From the NCBI GenBank assembly GCA_027943335.1, contig BSBK01000524.1, positions 1,587,001-1,651,000 of the forward strand: a stretch of 64,000 bases of DNA. Reading direction: 5' to 3'. Numbering within the stretch: the first letter of the stretch is position 1; each line of letters starts with the position of its first letter. Below, in pieces: positions 1 to 10,685 of the stretch. This DNA comes from Chamaecyparis obtusa (Eukaryota > Streptophyta > Pinopsida > Cupressales > Cupressaceae). The notes below the pieces were generated by a model. It made no database searches, was not told the origin of the DNA, and was given only the letters and a program-made list of their open reading frames with translations. The position numbers and the translations under genes are program-made.

Positions 1-570
1 GGATATGATGTAACTTCTCTTTGCCTCAAGTGCACATAAATATGGTTTACATCTTTTTTTAGAATAATTCTTCATGTTTATGGCTCAGATGAGCCCCAAT
101 CTACTATCAATCACATGATTTAATGTATAGTGTTTTCTTGGTTGTTCTATTTGTTCCTTGACCTTGACTATGGATTGAATATCATTTTCAAGCTTGAGCG
201 TGGCTTCGTACCATGCACCATCCGTAGATTTGTACACAACACTGATTTACAAACGTAAATAACACATTGAACGTAATCTACAAACATTGTGTGTATGAAG
301 TCTTGTTGAAGTTTGAGCGTCCTCTCTTTATTCTAGTGAGGGATTGGAATGAGTTCATTTTGGATGCAAAGGAGAAAGGGGATACTCAAAGAGGAATTAC
401 ACCAGCAAATGGGAGAAGGTATAAACATTTTAATAGCTTTTTTTTATTAACTAATGAAATTTGCATATACTAGTGTTCTAAGTGTCCTCATTACATGATT
501 TAAGGTCTTAGTCCACTGAAAAATTAAATTAGACTTACTATCCAAAATACATAAAAAACATACACATAAA
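1..570. other. No feature recognised
   Basis: AT-rich sequence with only short, unconvincing reading frames. The 3' part (about 495-525) carries a short direct copy of a motif that recurs near 1065 and 7011 (TTTAAGGTCT followed by AGTCCA), so it is probably repeat-derived. No conserved protein motif is visible. Confidence 0.5.
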
Positions 571-881
571 CACGACAACTGAGAAACATAAATGTAGATT
601 TCACAATAGCTGGGAAACATAATTGTAGGCATCATAGTCACAATCTTTTGGATACAACGTAATTGAGTTGTGTACCCAAGCGGTGTAGAGCAACTTCTAC
701 ACCCTCGATTCCAAGTTGAATACATCTGTTGGAGGACCTTGTATTCATGAGAAAAAAATGCAGTCAACTTGGAATCAGAGGTGTAGGAGTTTCTCTCCGC
801 TGTCTGGGTATACAACTCAATTACGTTGTCTCCAAAAAATTGTGACCACGATGCCTACAATTATGTTTCTCACTTGTTGTG
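571..881. repeat. Foldback (hairpin) repeat, copy 1
   Basis: The two halves are imperfect reverse complements. The left arm (571 to about 726) reads GAGAAACATAAATGTAG, then GGCATCATAGTCACAA, then AACGTAATTGAGTTGTGTA. The right arm (about 755 to 881) reads the complementary motifs in reverse order and ends in TTGTTGTG. The outermost motif is duplicated inside the left arm. A second, shorter copy lies at 6643-6833. Structure and size resemble a MITE or foldback element; no transposase is encoded and I cannot define a clean target duplication. Confidence 0.75.
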
Positions 882-892
882 TCCCAAGATCC

Positions 893-969
893 CTTATGAC
901 CCTTTACGACCATTTATGATCCCTGAGAATATATCTTATAGGTCTTAAAATGTCGTAAAGGGTCATAAG
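893..969. repeat. Perfect 18-bp inverted repeat within unit R
   Basis: CTTATGACCCTTTACGAC (893-910) is exactly reverse complementary to 952-969, separated by 41 bases. The second copy of the unit has the same hairpin at about 6845-6911 with one arm changed (TGTCATAAAGGG). It could be the edge of an old mobile element or a structured RNA segment; the sequence alone does not decide. Confidence 0.8.
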
Positions 970-1185
970 AGGCTCCTAGGAGGGGCCAGATGAGCTTCCA
1001 CCTTCACGTGGTTGGCCCTATTAAGTAGAGAATGTTTAAATATTCTTGAAACAAAGAGAAGCTCAATAATTTAAGGTCTCAGTCCATTGAGATGCTAAAA
1101 AAATGATAGGAATCAACGATGGATATTTTTTAGATTATGAGAAGACGTATATGGAGTGGAGGCCAAATTGAGTACCAGTGTAGAG

Positions 1186-1864
1186 TGTTAATAATTATAG
1201 CCTTTCGGCCAAGATCAAACTGATCAAATAAATACCCTTGTGTGATTTATAATAATAAGGAGATTATTATTTCATTTATATATATATATATATATGTGTT
1301 GGTTGAATTAGTTAAGGGCCCAAGGTCAGCCTCTTGGCTTTAACATTAAATATATTTAATAAGACTAGGTAGGCCCTCTTGAAGATAATTCAATTCATAT
1401 ATATATGGTGTTGGATTCTAGGGAGAGAAGCACCAAAAACATAACGTGCTTCCCTCCCCCAAAACCTTGATTCTCTACCTTAAGAAAACTTAGATCAGTA
1501 TATATTGGTGTGAAAGATAAGTAGCTTTGGCTAATAGATAAGAACAAGTCTGAGCATGAATAAAGATCAGATTATGATATGATCCATACAACCAGAAATT
1601 ATTGGCAATGCTAACTACAAGTTGATTAGGGCTGGAAGCCTTTGTTAGGACTAGACTCTTCCTCAATACACTAACACTAAGGTACTAATTAATCAGGTTC
1701 TCCTCAGCACCTTTGTTAGTATAGTTTGGAGGCATATAGACTGGAGTACACTTGGTTGGTATGCGGGTATCTTCTATCCCTTCTTGTTTACTTTATTCTA
1801 TGTTTAGCTATGTTAGATCTCTATAGTTTGTTCATTCCGGAGTAGAATTTGAAATATATCAACA
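1186..1864. mobile_element. Solo LTR, about 679 bp
   Basis: The segment starts TGTTAATA and ends ATCAACA, the TG...CA ends of an LTR. It is flanked by the 4-base repeat AGAG (1182-1185 and 1865-1868). The paralogous unit at 7128-7132 runs straight through this point without the insert, so it acts as an empty-site control. It contains AATAAA motifs and TATA-like tracts but no reading frame, primer-binding site or polypurine tract. The exact right edge is uncertain by one or two bases because copia and gypsy duplications are usually 5 bp. Confidence 0.75.
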
Positions 1865-1968
1865 AGAGATGATGATTTAGTAACCTACATCTAGAAAACC
1901 TTCACAATTATCCCTTCTTTGGCCTCCACTTTTTCTTCTTCTAAAAAATGGTTATCTAGAAACTTTGG

Positions 1969-3067
1969 AGCCTACCAATTCTTGTCATACACAACCTATG
2001 TGTGTTGATGACAATGAGGATGTGCATCATAGTAATAAAAGTAAACATCTTAAATTGATTGGTGTAGTAATACAAATTTAATTGCAATTGGTGTTTGGAT
2101 TAATGTAACAATTTGTATTGCAACTGTAGAGAGTGTAGAGGTCATTGTTAATGAGTAGGTTGAGGTTGAGGCCGAGGCCAGACAAACTAACCTCGATGTT
2201 GATGATGTGACTAGATCAGATAAAGAGCTATATGATTATGAATGTTGTCAATGCCTTTATTACCAAGGAATCACCACCCGCCATTTAAGAATATTAATGA
2301 ACACTTACACCATGAAGAAGAAAAATGATTAAAAAGAAAGAGGGGACCAACTGAACCATCTTGTGGTCAGTCTATATCACATTGAGAAACAACATCAAGA
2401 CTTGAGAATCAAAAAAATAAAAAGTTTCTTCAAGACCATAAATGATCAACAACATTTCATCAGAAAACAAAACACTAATCTATGTTATCATTAAGCCATA
2501 AAATATGTCTTTAAAGTTTAGAAGCATCACAAAAACTTTCAAGAAACATAGTACTATCCAAAATATGTCTTTAAAGTTTATTTCTAATGATTATGATGAT
2601 GTTGATGTTGATGTGTATAATTTATTTCACTTATTGATGCTTGCCTAGATTGAATTTTGAATTGCCAGGTTGGAGAACACTTTCAAAGTTTAGGGTCTGT
2701 TCCACATGATACTCTTAGTTACAGCTCAAATGCAACTCAACATATTTTTGATGCTAGGCAACCCACTGCAAAAACTCATCCGTAGGTGAAATTTAATGCT
2801 GTGAATCTTGGCATTGTTAATGTTATTACTTTTCCTCACATTTCATATTTGTGAAAATGTTTCTTGGCACTATCTTCTTTTTCAATTCCTATATTTGTAG
2901 CTTTTTAGATCATTAACTTAAGCATTACATGTCTTTGTTCAAAGTTTATTCTAACACTATATTATATCTTATTACAATGTTCTTTGTTGTGGGGCAGGAG
3001 GTCAATCTTCATTGTCTTCATTGTGGGGGAAAGTGAAGATTTCTCTGACAAATAGTAGGTCTTCTTT
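1969..3067. other. No gene recognised
   Basis: AT-rich stretch. There is a local direct repeat of AAAATATGTCTTTAAAGTTTA (about 2500-2521 and 2560-2581). I see no coding motif and no complete element boundary. Confidence 0.5.
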
Positions 3068-3194
3068 AGTATCTTATAATAACATGCTAAACTGATAAAG
3101 GTGTTATGGGCATTTAATCTACAATTACTAATAGATTAAGCATATTATTACTGTGCTTATTGTTCCATTTAAATGCATTTAACATAAAAAAACA

Positions 3195-3312
3195 AATTTA
3201 CAAAACTGAACCAATGGCATGTCTACAACAAAGATGTGTTGAGGAGTTTGCTCCTTGTTTAATGTTAATTGTTCTTGCACAATCCACTCATACAATAGTG
3301 AAATGCTATGCA
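3195..3312. repeat. Inverted copy of the GAGTGGATTGTGCA module
   Basis: This segment reads AGGAGTTTGCTCCTTGTTTA, then GCACAATCCACTCATACAA. That is the reverse complement of the modules at 4318-4409 and 5000-5085. It also holds an inverted copy of the CATGCCATTGG module, but in the opposite relative order, so the modules have been rearranged rather than copied as one block. Confidence 0.75.
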
Positions 3313-4205
3313 GAAGGGATGGTTGATAGTGTCCCTTAAGGGAAGGGGGATTTTGAAATATTTTTTATCATTGTATTGCGTATTTCCAATATGTTTGGAT
3401 GTAGGGTAGACCAAGAGAATGAAGGATCATTCACTGATTGCATGATAACCCGGTTTTGAAGGGTCACTAATTGAGAGGACAGTCAAGGTTCGGATGATTG
3501 GGCCATTGGAGGACCCTAGTTCTTTGTATTAATTGCTATTCAAATTGGATGCATGGATTTCTTGTGAATTATCAGCTGCTATGTATCCTGCAACTACATT
3601 TGTAAATCTGCATATACTTCTCTAGGGTTGTAAGCCACTTAGAGATCAAAATAGAGAAACTAAATCAGAATCATTCTTTGTCCTATTTCCTTTTAACAAA
3701 GTCTCAACTATCAATGATACAATACATTTGATGCCCTAATCTATCAATAAAAATGACACCTAGCTAGAAGCTCACGGGCTGTCCATTTGATAACCACACT
3801 CAACATTTCAAAAAAATGGATATCCTTGAGCACAAGCACCAATAACATCAAATAATGGAGTTCACAAGCTAGGGCACGACACTAGTAGAATGCAGTCATT
3901 TCAGTGACAGCAATACACAATGGCATCATTAAACATATATGCCAGTAATATCAAAAAACGTGAATCCAAACATTTGAAAACCAATGACATGTTTACAACA
4001 AAGGTCTAATAGAACTCCCAACAATTCTTAAACATACTTTATCTGATATGATGAATTCTTAAACAATTAAGGTTGGAGTAGACATAGTTATCACACTTTT
4101 TTTGTGTGTGGTACAAGGAAAATTTGGCTAGGTCAAATCTTCCTTCGTGCTAGCATTCTATAGAATTAGACCTTTATTAACAATTGATCATATCAGATAA
4201 CTAGT

Positions 4206-4330
4206 ATGTTTAAGAATTGTTGGGACTGGTCCTTTGGTGTGTATTAAATAGAATATATAGAATGTTTAGTATATTATTATCATTCTATTTCTTTGTTGTA
4301 AACATGCCATTGGTTCAGTTTTGTAACTTC
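4206..4330. repeat. Direct repeat with 5566-5690
   Basis: Both copies contain TTAAGAATTGTTGGGACTGG and, after an AT-rich stretch, TCTATTTCTTTGTT followed by the CATGCCATTGGTTCAG module. A partial inverted copy lies near 4018-4045 (CCCAACAATTCTTAAACATAC). Confidence 0.8.
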
Positions 4331-4510
4331 ACTATTGTATGAGTGGATTGTGCATGAACAGTTAACATTAAACAAGGAGCAAACTCCTCAACACATCTTG
4401 GAAACTCCATTCACTTCTACCAAGAATAAAGCATTTAATCCATTCAACATTACATATAATCATTAGATAGTTACATTTTCTGACTGTGTAGAGGAATAGT
4501 CATGACCAAA
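4318..4510. repeat. Direct repeat with about 5000-5232
   Basis: Both copies run from CACTATTGTATGAGTGGATT through AACAAGGAGCAAACTCCTC to TTCACTTCTACCAAGAA and ACATATAATCATTAGA. The second copy has an extra segment of roughly 40 bases after ACATCTTGGAAACC. Confidence 0.85.
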
Positions 4511-6503
4511 ATGACCAAAACTACTTTCACCCTTACACAAGCTATTCCAAACTTCAAGTAAAATGAGAAATATGCTATATCAAATCATTCATATTCATAG
4601 TAACCATTCAAAGGATCATTTTGTCAATGAACCCTTTGACTGTACCCCCATGATAGAGAAAGGAAACCTCAAAATACAGAAAGGAAACTTAGTAAAACCA
4701 GTCTATGCCACTGTTTGTGAGGGTACAATCATTATAAGTGCCTCTCAAACCTCTCCAAACATGTAAGATTGTCTTTAAATACTTTATTGATCTCTTCTAA
4801 ATATTAACCAAATCAAACCTACATTTAAATCCACACACAATAACCCCAAAATGAAGGGTTTTGTATCCTTTAATGAATCTCAGTCACTGGTAACGCATGG
4901 ACAGTGAAACTAGTAGTCTCCAAAGCATTCAATAAGTGACTGGATTGTATTTAATACATGCCAAAGGACCAGTTGTATGAAATTGTCAATCACATAGCAT
5001 TTCACTATTGTATGAGTGGATTGTGCAGGAATAGTTAACATTAAACAAGGAGCAAACTCCTCAACACATCTTGGAAACCATTGAATTCAATAATAAATGA
5101 AACCTAACACCAACACTATTCCTTCCATTCACTTCTACCAAGAACAAAGCATTTAATCCATTCAACATTACATATAATCATTAGACAGTTACATTTCTTG
5201 ACTGTGTACTAGAGGAACAGTCACGACCAAAATAATCCAAACATTTGAAAATAGTGAATCGATATCCTTGAGCACAAGCACCAATAACATTAAACAATGG
5301 AGATAAAACATGAGCTAGGGCATGACAACAGTAGAATGCAGTCATTTTAGAGAGCATTCATGATCAAATAAAATGCAATGCATTTGAAATTTGTGGTCGA
5401 ATACGATGCCAGAGGCTCGAAAGATGAAGAAATCACATACGAAGAACATGCCATTGGTTTAGTTTTGTAAATTTGTTTTTTGTGTAATTAGTAATTGGCA
5501 GATTAAATGTAGATAACACCTTTATCAATTTAATTAGCATGTTATTATCATATCAGATAAAGTATGTTTAAGAATTGTTGGGACTGGTCCTTTTGCGTGT
5601 ATTAAACATAATAGAATTTTTATCATATTATTATCAATCTATTTCTTTGTTCTAAACATGCCATTGGTTCAGTTTGGTAGATTTGTTTTTTGTGTTAAAT
5701 GCATTTTTCATGAGGAGGGGTCTTGTTCTGAGGAGATTGATGAAAATTGTGCACCTCAAAAACCAATTCATAAGGTACCAATCCATGTTTCCTATTCGCT
5801 TATATTTTTGGTTTGGTAAATCTCCTTATAAGTTTCATGTCCTTTCTTTTGATTACTATGGATGAGATATATATCTTACATTTAACATTCAACTTCTTTA
5901 CATTTTAGAACATGTGTGTTTTTTGAGGATTTTACCAAATCAACTTTTAACATAAACCAAAAACACCAAACTAATATCTTGCCCTTGCAACGTGACAAAA
6001 TATTTGCATTTGGCCAATAACTGCAAGCAATTGAATGATAAATCCACATGCATGTATCTTTGTAAAATACCTGGAACATCAAAAAGATGGCTAAGTGGTT
6101 TCCACCATGATTTTTATCTACTGAATATGGGAAAAAAAAACACCAAAAAGAATCGAATAGAAAACATGATTGGTCATTTCAGAGAGCTTTAATGATCAAA
6201 TAAAATGCAATGCCTTCTCTCGCTCTCGATCAGCTTTCACCCGCTCATTTTCTCCCACTCCTTTTCTCTACAATAGAAATAAAAATGATTTGGCCATTTC
6301 AAAATAATGAATCAATATCCTTGAGCACAAGCACCAATAACATCAACTATTTTGATTTGTGGGTACCCTAATGTTGGCAAGAGTTCTTTTATTAATAAGA
6401 TTACTTTGCAAGCTTGAAGAAGCGATATATTTTGGCAAATGAAGAGTGGAAAGGTGATGATGTTCCTGAGATCATGGATGGACACAATGTTGCAGATAGA
6501 ATG

Positions 6504-6583
6504 GGAAGACATCTTTCGAGCCTAGCCCTAGATCCTTCGACAATTGGGGTAGGATCCAGACCCAAGCTAAAAAGATGTCTTCC
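6504..6583. repeat. Short imperfect hairpin, 32-base arms
   Basis: GGAAGACATCTTT opens the left arm (6504-6535). The right arm (6552-6583) ends AAAGATGTCTTCC. I count 7 mismatches over 32 positions, several of which would be G-U pairs in RNA, around a 16-base loop. The size is like a small-RNA precursor, but nothing shows that it is transcribed. Confidence 0.55.
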
Positions 6584-6642
6584 TTTTTGTTGTGCAATAT
6601 AGGCTCTACTGCTGCAACAACGACAGACTGCAATGTACATAT

Positions 6643-6833
6643 CACAACAGTTGAGAAACATAAATGTAGGCATCATGGTCACAAGTTTTTGGAGACACAA
6701 CATAATTGAGTGCTATTCCTAGATGATGCAAAGAAACCACTACTTTGCATCGTCTTGAAAAACCACTGAATTATGTTGTGTCTCCAAAAAATTGTGACCA
6801 TGATGCCTACATTTATGTTTCTCAGTTGTTGTG
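6643..6833. repeat. Foldback (hairpin) repeat, copy 2
   Basis: 191-bp inverted repeat. It begins CACAACAGTTGAGAAACATA and ends TATGTTTCTCAGTTGTTGTG. The arms also share GGCATCATGGTCACAA and AGACACAACATAATTGAGT. The centre holds a nested palindrome, GATGCAAAG against CTTTGCATC. It is a shorter relative of 571-881 and is again followed directly by unit R. Confidence 0.85.
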
Positions 6834-7228
6834 TCCCAAGACCCCTTATGACCCTTTACGATCCCTAAGAATACATCTTAGAGGTCTTAAAATGTCATAA
6901 AGGGTCATAAGAGGCTCCTAGGAGGGGTTAGGTGAGCTTCCACCTTCATGTGGTTGGCCCTGTTAAGTAGAGAATGTTAAACTATTCTCGAAACAAAGAG
7001 AAGCTCAATAATTTAAGGTCTCAGTCCACGGAGATGCTGAAAAAATGACGAGAATCAATGATGGAGAGTTTTTAGATTATGAGAAGATGTATATGGAGTG
7101 GAGGCCAGATTGAGTACCAGTGCAAAGATGATGATTCAGTAACCTACATCTATAAAACCTTCACAATTATCCCTTCTTTGGCCTCCACTCATTCCTCTTC
7201 TCAAAAATGGTTATCTAGAAACTTTGGA
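6834..7228. repeat. Dispersed repeat unit R, copy 2 (uninterrupted)
   Basis: Collinear with 882-1185 plus 1865-1968. It reads GAGTACCAGTG(C)AAAG straight into ATGATGATT at about 7117-7139, which gives the empty site for the solo LTR in copy 1. It ends at ATCTAGAAACTTTGGA about 28 bases before element A. Confidence 0.8.
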
Positions 7229-7256
7229 TAGTGTTTTCTCATCCATGCACAAAATG

Positions 7257-7603
7257 TGTAGAAACTGATGAAATATCAGATTCAACTCCAAGATCCAGTT
7301 GCATGTAATAAACCTGTTACATAGAATGAAGCAAAAAATGGAAAAAGAAAAACCCTCTTCTGCTCAAAAATGTCAGAGCTCAAAATGTATTAAGAGTGAA
7401 TGACCAAAATATTTACAAAAGTGGCTTATAAGGACAGAAACCCTAAAGCCCAAAAAAGCTAGGTTGTGCAATAATAATTAATAAAAATATTAATTATTAT
7501 GCACCTAAAAGAGATAGCTTAAGTGAAAAAGAATAATAGAGGACTTAAGTAATTAAACCGAAATGATTTAATTATAAAGTCAAATATAACTATTATTCTA
7601 ACA
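7257..7603 (-). repeat. Element A 3' LTR
   Basis: Starts TGTAGAAACTG and ends TTCTAACA on the plus strand. A TATA-like CTTATAAGC (minus strand) lies near 7426. It has the same length as the 5' LTR, with no gaps. Confidence 0.95.
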
Positions 7604-7610
7604 CCCCCCC
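7604..7610 (-). other. Element A polypurine tract
   Basis: Seven C residues on the plus strand (G-run on the element's sense strand) directly abut the 3' LTR, the usual position for the plus-strand primer. Confidence 0.8.
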
Positions 7611-8000
7611 TTAAGCATAGCTCAGGAGGAACTAACCTAGCACAGCTAAGAAAGCAAGAAATGGGTCCCGACAACAAGGTCTGATCAGGTACCCAATACA
7701 AGGAAATCTCTATAAACCAGAGTAAAGGAGAAAACCCAGTGGGAAAAACTCCTCTCCAAAAAGAGATGTAAAAAATAAGCAAAGACAAAAAGAATGACTT
7801 CAAGAGACTCTCTCAAAGCCATAAGTACAATGTGTGTTTCCAACCCCCCCGTGAGAGAGGGTCAAGGCTCCAAAGCCCCCTTGAAATGAAAGAACCCCTG
7901 GATCAATGAAAAAACCACTGTGACTCCAATGTAGAGGAGTGAAAGTCAGTGGACACTGTAGGGGGAACCTTGAAAGCTGAGGTGTTACTGGAAGGCCAAG

Positions 8001-8726
8001 CTAATGCTCAAAGGAGTAGACACGAGGATCCTGAAAGGGAATCCCCAATGTAAGTGATAGGATAGGTGTGCTGACACTGTCATTAAAGAGGAGATGAATG
8101 TCCTTTGTAGAATCCTCAACAACTGCACCTGGTGGCTCGATGAATGGAGCTAGAGGATCAGGCAGTTCTGAAGAAGAACCCTGTTGAATAGAAAAGAGCT
8201 CAACAGGAGGTGGTAGGGCAATCACAATAGTAGTCTTAGGAACCATACAGAGGTTCAAGTGACCTGACTATACCACATGATGCTCTCTCAAAGGAGGAGA
8301 GTCATGCTTGGGCAAAGGTGGACCAAAGTGTGAAAAGGAGTAGAGATGGGTGGAATGATCAACTATCCCTGTAGCAACAATACCTCTTGTCATACTATCC
8401 CACATGAGAACTGAATCTGGAGTGAACTCAACTATCTTCCCTGACCCACTATGAGTAATTTGATAAACTGAGAGAAGGTTTGCAGACAAAGATGGAACAT
8501 ACAACACATCATTGAATGTGCCATCCTGAATGCATATAGTGCCTTTCCCACAGACTGTCATAACAGTGTTATTCCCAATGATAATATGGGGAATAGGCTA
8601 ATCTTCAAAAGAAGAGAAGATCTCTCGAGAAGATGCCATATGGTGAGAAGCACCTGAATCTAGTATCCAAGGGACCTGTGAAGGGGATGCAGCAGAAGCT
8701 CGTAATACATGACCCTTTCCAAGATC
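8001..8726 (-). pseudogene. Element A protease and pre-integrase segment, then unknown tail
   Basis: The gag frame continues past one stop codon into an aspartic protease active site, PWILDSGASHH (about 8655-8690), typical of Ty1/copia. After a further stop comes a pre-integrase-like segment with LYVPSLSANLLSVYQIT (about 8456-8510). Where integrase should follow, the frame instead runs into a proline-rich stretch (8001-8258) that I do not recognise. No HHCC integrase finger, D-D-E core or YVDD motif is present before the 3' LTR. Either an internal deletion or a replaced 3' half would explain this. Confidence 0.8.
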
Positions 8727-9650
8727 CTATCCAGCTGTAGAATAGATAGAGGAAGATTGATAAGCAGACCCCTGAGAGCTAGAAGAGGATGGAGAGGAAA
8801 GATTGCTCTTCTGAAGAAGAGCTTGCAAATCCGCTATCTGTTTCTCGTAACCATCAAACTTCTTCTGATAGCAAAGTGACTCATCATGTGCTCCTTTCTG
8901 ACAATAGGAACATGTAGGTCTCTCAGTCTTCTGTTTCTCCTTCTTAGAAGAAGATGGTGGGCCAGTAGAGTGCTGAGAAGAGGAATCTGATATCTGCTTT
9001 GGCTTCTGTGTACTCTGAGGTGACTTGGCAAGCAATGCCTATGACTGTGAACCTATAAGAGAATCCATTTGAGTGAGCTTTGATTGTTCACGAGTCAACC
9101 GGTCACAAAAAGTCTCGAAAAAGGGCATAACATGTCATGCACCTAGTGCATCCATAGTGGAGTAGAAGGTAGAAGAAAATATCTGAAACTGTCCTCGAAG
9201 CTTAGAAAGAATCAGGTAAATACACTCATTGTCAGTTTTGTTCTTCCCATATCCCTGTAAAATTGAATGGAGAGATTTGAACTTCATCAAGAAGTCCTCA
9301 ATGGTGGGAAAAGAATCAGGTACCAATGAAGTCAACTCTGCCTCAATCTGTAGTGCCCTGAACTCATTCACAGTGCCAAAAAGATTCTGAAACTTATCCC
9401 AAATGGCTTGAGGAGTAAGGCATCCATCAAGGTGAAAAAGTAGACTATCTGAAACATGTAGTGACATCAAACCCATGGCTTCATCCATCTTGTTCCTGTG
9501 CTGCATGACCTCAAATGGTCGAGTCAACTGAGGCTGAACTGGGTCCAAACAAGACCATAACCCCCATGATCGAAGAATTCATGTCATACGAGCCTTCCAC
9601 ACATGGTAATTGTGTGGAGTGAGGAGCTCAACATATGCTGTGTCTGCCAT
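8727..9650 (-). pseudogene. gag: Element A gag (Ty1/copia, UBN2-like)
   Basis: The likely start is the ATG at 9650 (MADTAYVELLTPHNYHVWK), followed by the copia gag core with PQAIWDKFQNLFG, FLMKFKSLHSILQGYG and YLILSKLRGQF. A CCHC knuckle, CSYCQKGAHDESLC, lies at about 8875-8920. Three in-frame stop codons break the frame (at about 9580, 9132 and 9040), and I saw no frameshift. Gag would package the element RNA into particles. It is neither the longest nor the most intact gag in the window, but its element has the cleanest boundaries. Confidence 0.88.
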
Positions 9651-10130
9651 AGTGCCAAGTGCTCTAACTGTTTTCTTATTATGTTTTGTTTCAGAATTAG
9701 ATAGAAGATGCAGAAGGGGTTTTGTTTTATGTGATACAATGTTTTGTTTTTCTGAGATAAATGATAGAAAAAGAAAGAAAGAACACCCCCCACAATTGAT
9801 AGAACCCAATTCCAGCACAATTCTGAAAGCTCAAAAAAGAGAAAGAGTAAGAAATGCTTCAAAATGAAAATTTGTGTACCTTGACTTTGAGGCTCAAAAA
9901 TGGCATCAAAATGGAAGAATCCAGAAATGAAACCTACACCACTGTGACGGGCTTGGAAAGACCTTTCTGGTGATATATCATATGTTGATTTTTGATTTCA
10001 TATGAGCCCTATAGGAGCAAAAACACCCAAGTACCCCCAAAAAGCAAGCTCTCTGAAAAAAATAGGTGCTGTCTTAAAATTGACGGCCGTATGACCGTCG
10101 TCAGCCCATCGCTGACGTCATGCGGACGTA

Positions 10131-10345
10131 TGTTTCTTGAGCGGCGCCGCTAATAGTGGTGGTGGTTGGGTGGTAGCCGGGTGGTGCGCGGGTGGCGCTG
10201 CGGCCGGGCGGCGCAGGGGCGGCGCAGCCGGCGGAGGGCGACGGCTGGGCGGCGTCTGGGCGGAGCGGCGGCGGAGGGGAGGTCCGGTGGTGCTGCAGAG
10301 ACTGGGCAGAGCGTGGGTGGTCCCCTGGTGGCGCGCAGGCTGCGC
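10131..10345 (-). other. GC-rich island in element A leader
   Basis: Between the gag start and the primer-binding site lies a block of mostly GGC/GCG-type triplets. I counted 96 G or C in the 120 bases 10141-10260, against a clearly AT-rich background on both sides. On the element's sense strand the block is C-rich. Short overlapping reading frames here follow from the composition and are not called as genes. Confidence 0.85.
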
Positions 10346-10672
10346 GATTTCAAATAACTAGAGGCATTTTTTTAAAATGCCAAAAATCATTTAAAAATGA
10401 TTTTTTTTTATAAAATTTTTTTCGTTTTGCGTGTCGTATGGCCCTTGGAGGCTAAAAAATTCACCCAAAGGCTCTGGTGTCCAAAATAGTCAAATTTTAT
10501 ATGGATTTTGGGTATTTCAGGCCTTCTGGATGCAATCGTGAAGTCAGTTTTTGCCCAAAGTGCTCTAAAAAATTGCAACCCCCTAGATCCAATATAAAAA
10601 ACACCAGAAAACCCCAGAAAGAAAGGGCTTGATCCACAGCTCCAAAAAAACTTGAACAAGCTGCAGCAACAA

Positions 10673-10685
10673 GGCTCTGATACCA
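10673..10685 (-). other. Element A primer-binding site
   Basis: GGCTCTGATACCA, i.e. TGGTATCAGAGCC on the sense strand, matches the initiator-Met tRNA 3' end used by plant copia elements. It directly abuts the 5' LTR. Confidence 0.93.

Larger units (their letters stand above)
882..1968. repeat. Dispersed repeat unit R, copy 1 (interrupted by a solo LTR)
   Basis: This unit follows the foldback repeat directly and is closely repeated at 6834-7228, where the same foldback also precedes it. Shared landmarks are the hairpin at 893-969, the string AGAGGCTCCTAGGAGGGG, the motif GAGTACCAGTG and the end motif GGTTATCTAGAAACTTTGG. Copy 1 is split by a 679-bp solo LTR at 1186-1864; copy 2 lacks that insert. 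The unit has no coding signal. Confidence 0.8.
3068..6345. repeat. Cluster of shuffled direct and inverted repeats
   Basis: Several modules of 40-230 bp recur in different order and orientation. The module with CATGCCATTGGTTCAGTTT occurs near 4303, 5447 and 5656, and inverted near 3203. The module with TGAGCACAAGCACCAATAAC occurs near 3823, 5270 and 6319. A long inverted pair (3068-3233 against about 5447-5560) makes most of the region a foldback. No transposase is visible. A non-autonomous DNA transposon or a pile-up of several is likely, but the family is unknown. Confidence 0.7.

Noticed and set aside
267..919. Short plus and minus reading frames
   Set aside because: No family motif; they fall in foldback repeats and overlap each other on both strands.
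1240..1300. TA dinucleotide run as a microsatellite locus
   Set aside because: Short run (about 9 repeats) inside the solo LTR; not worth a separate feature.
8834..9031. Arg/His/Ser-rich minus-strand frame
   Set aside because: Out-of-phase shadow of the element A gag linker and zinc knuckle.
10137..10413. Overlapping Arg/Gly/Ala-rich frames on both strands
   Set aside because: They result from the GC-rich composition of the island; several frames are open at once and none has a motif.
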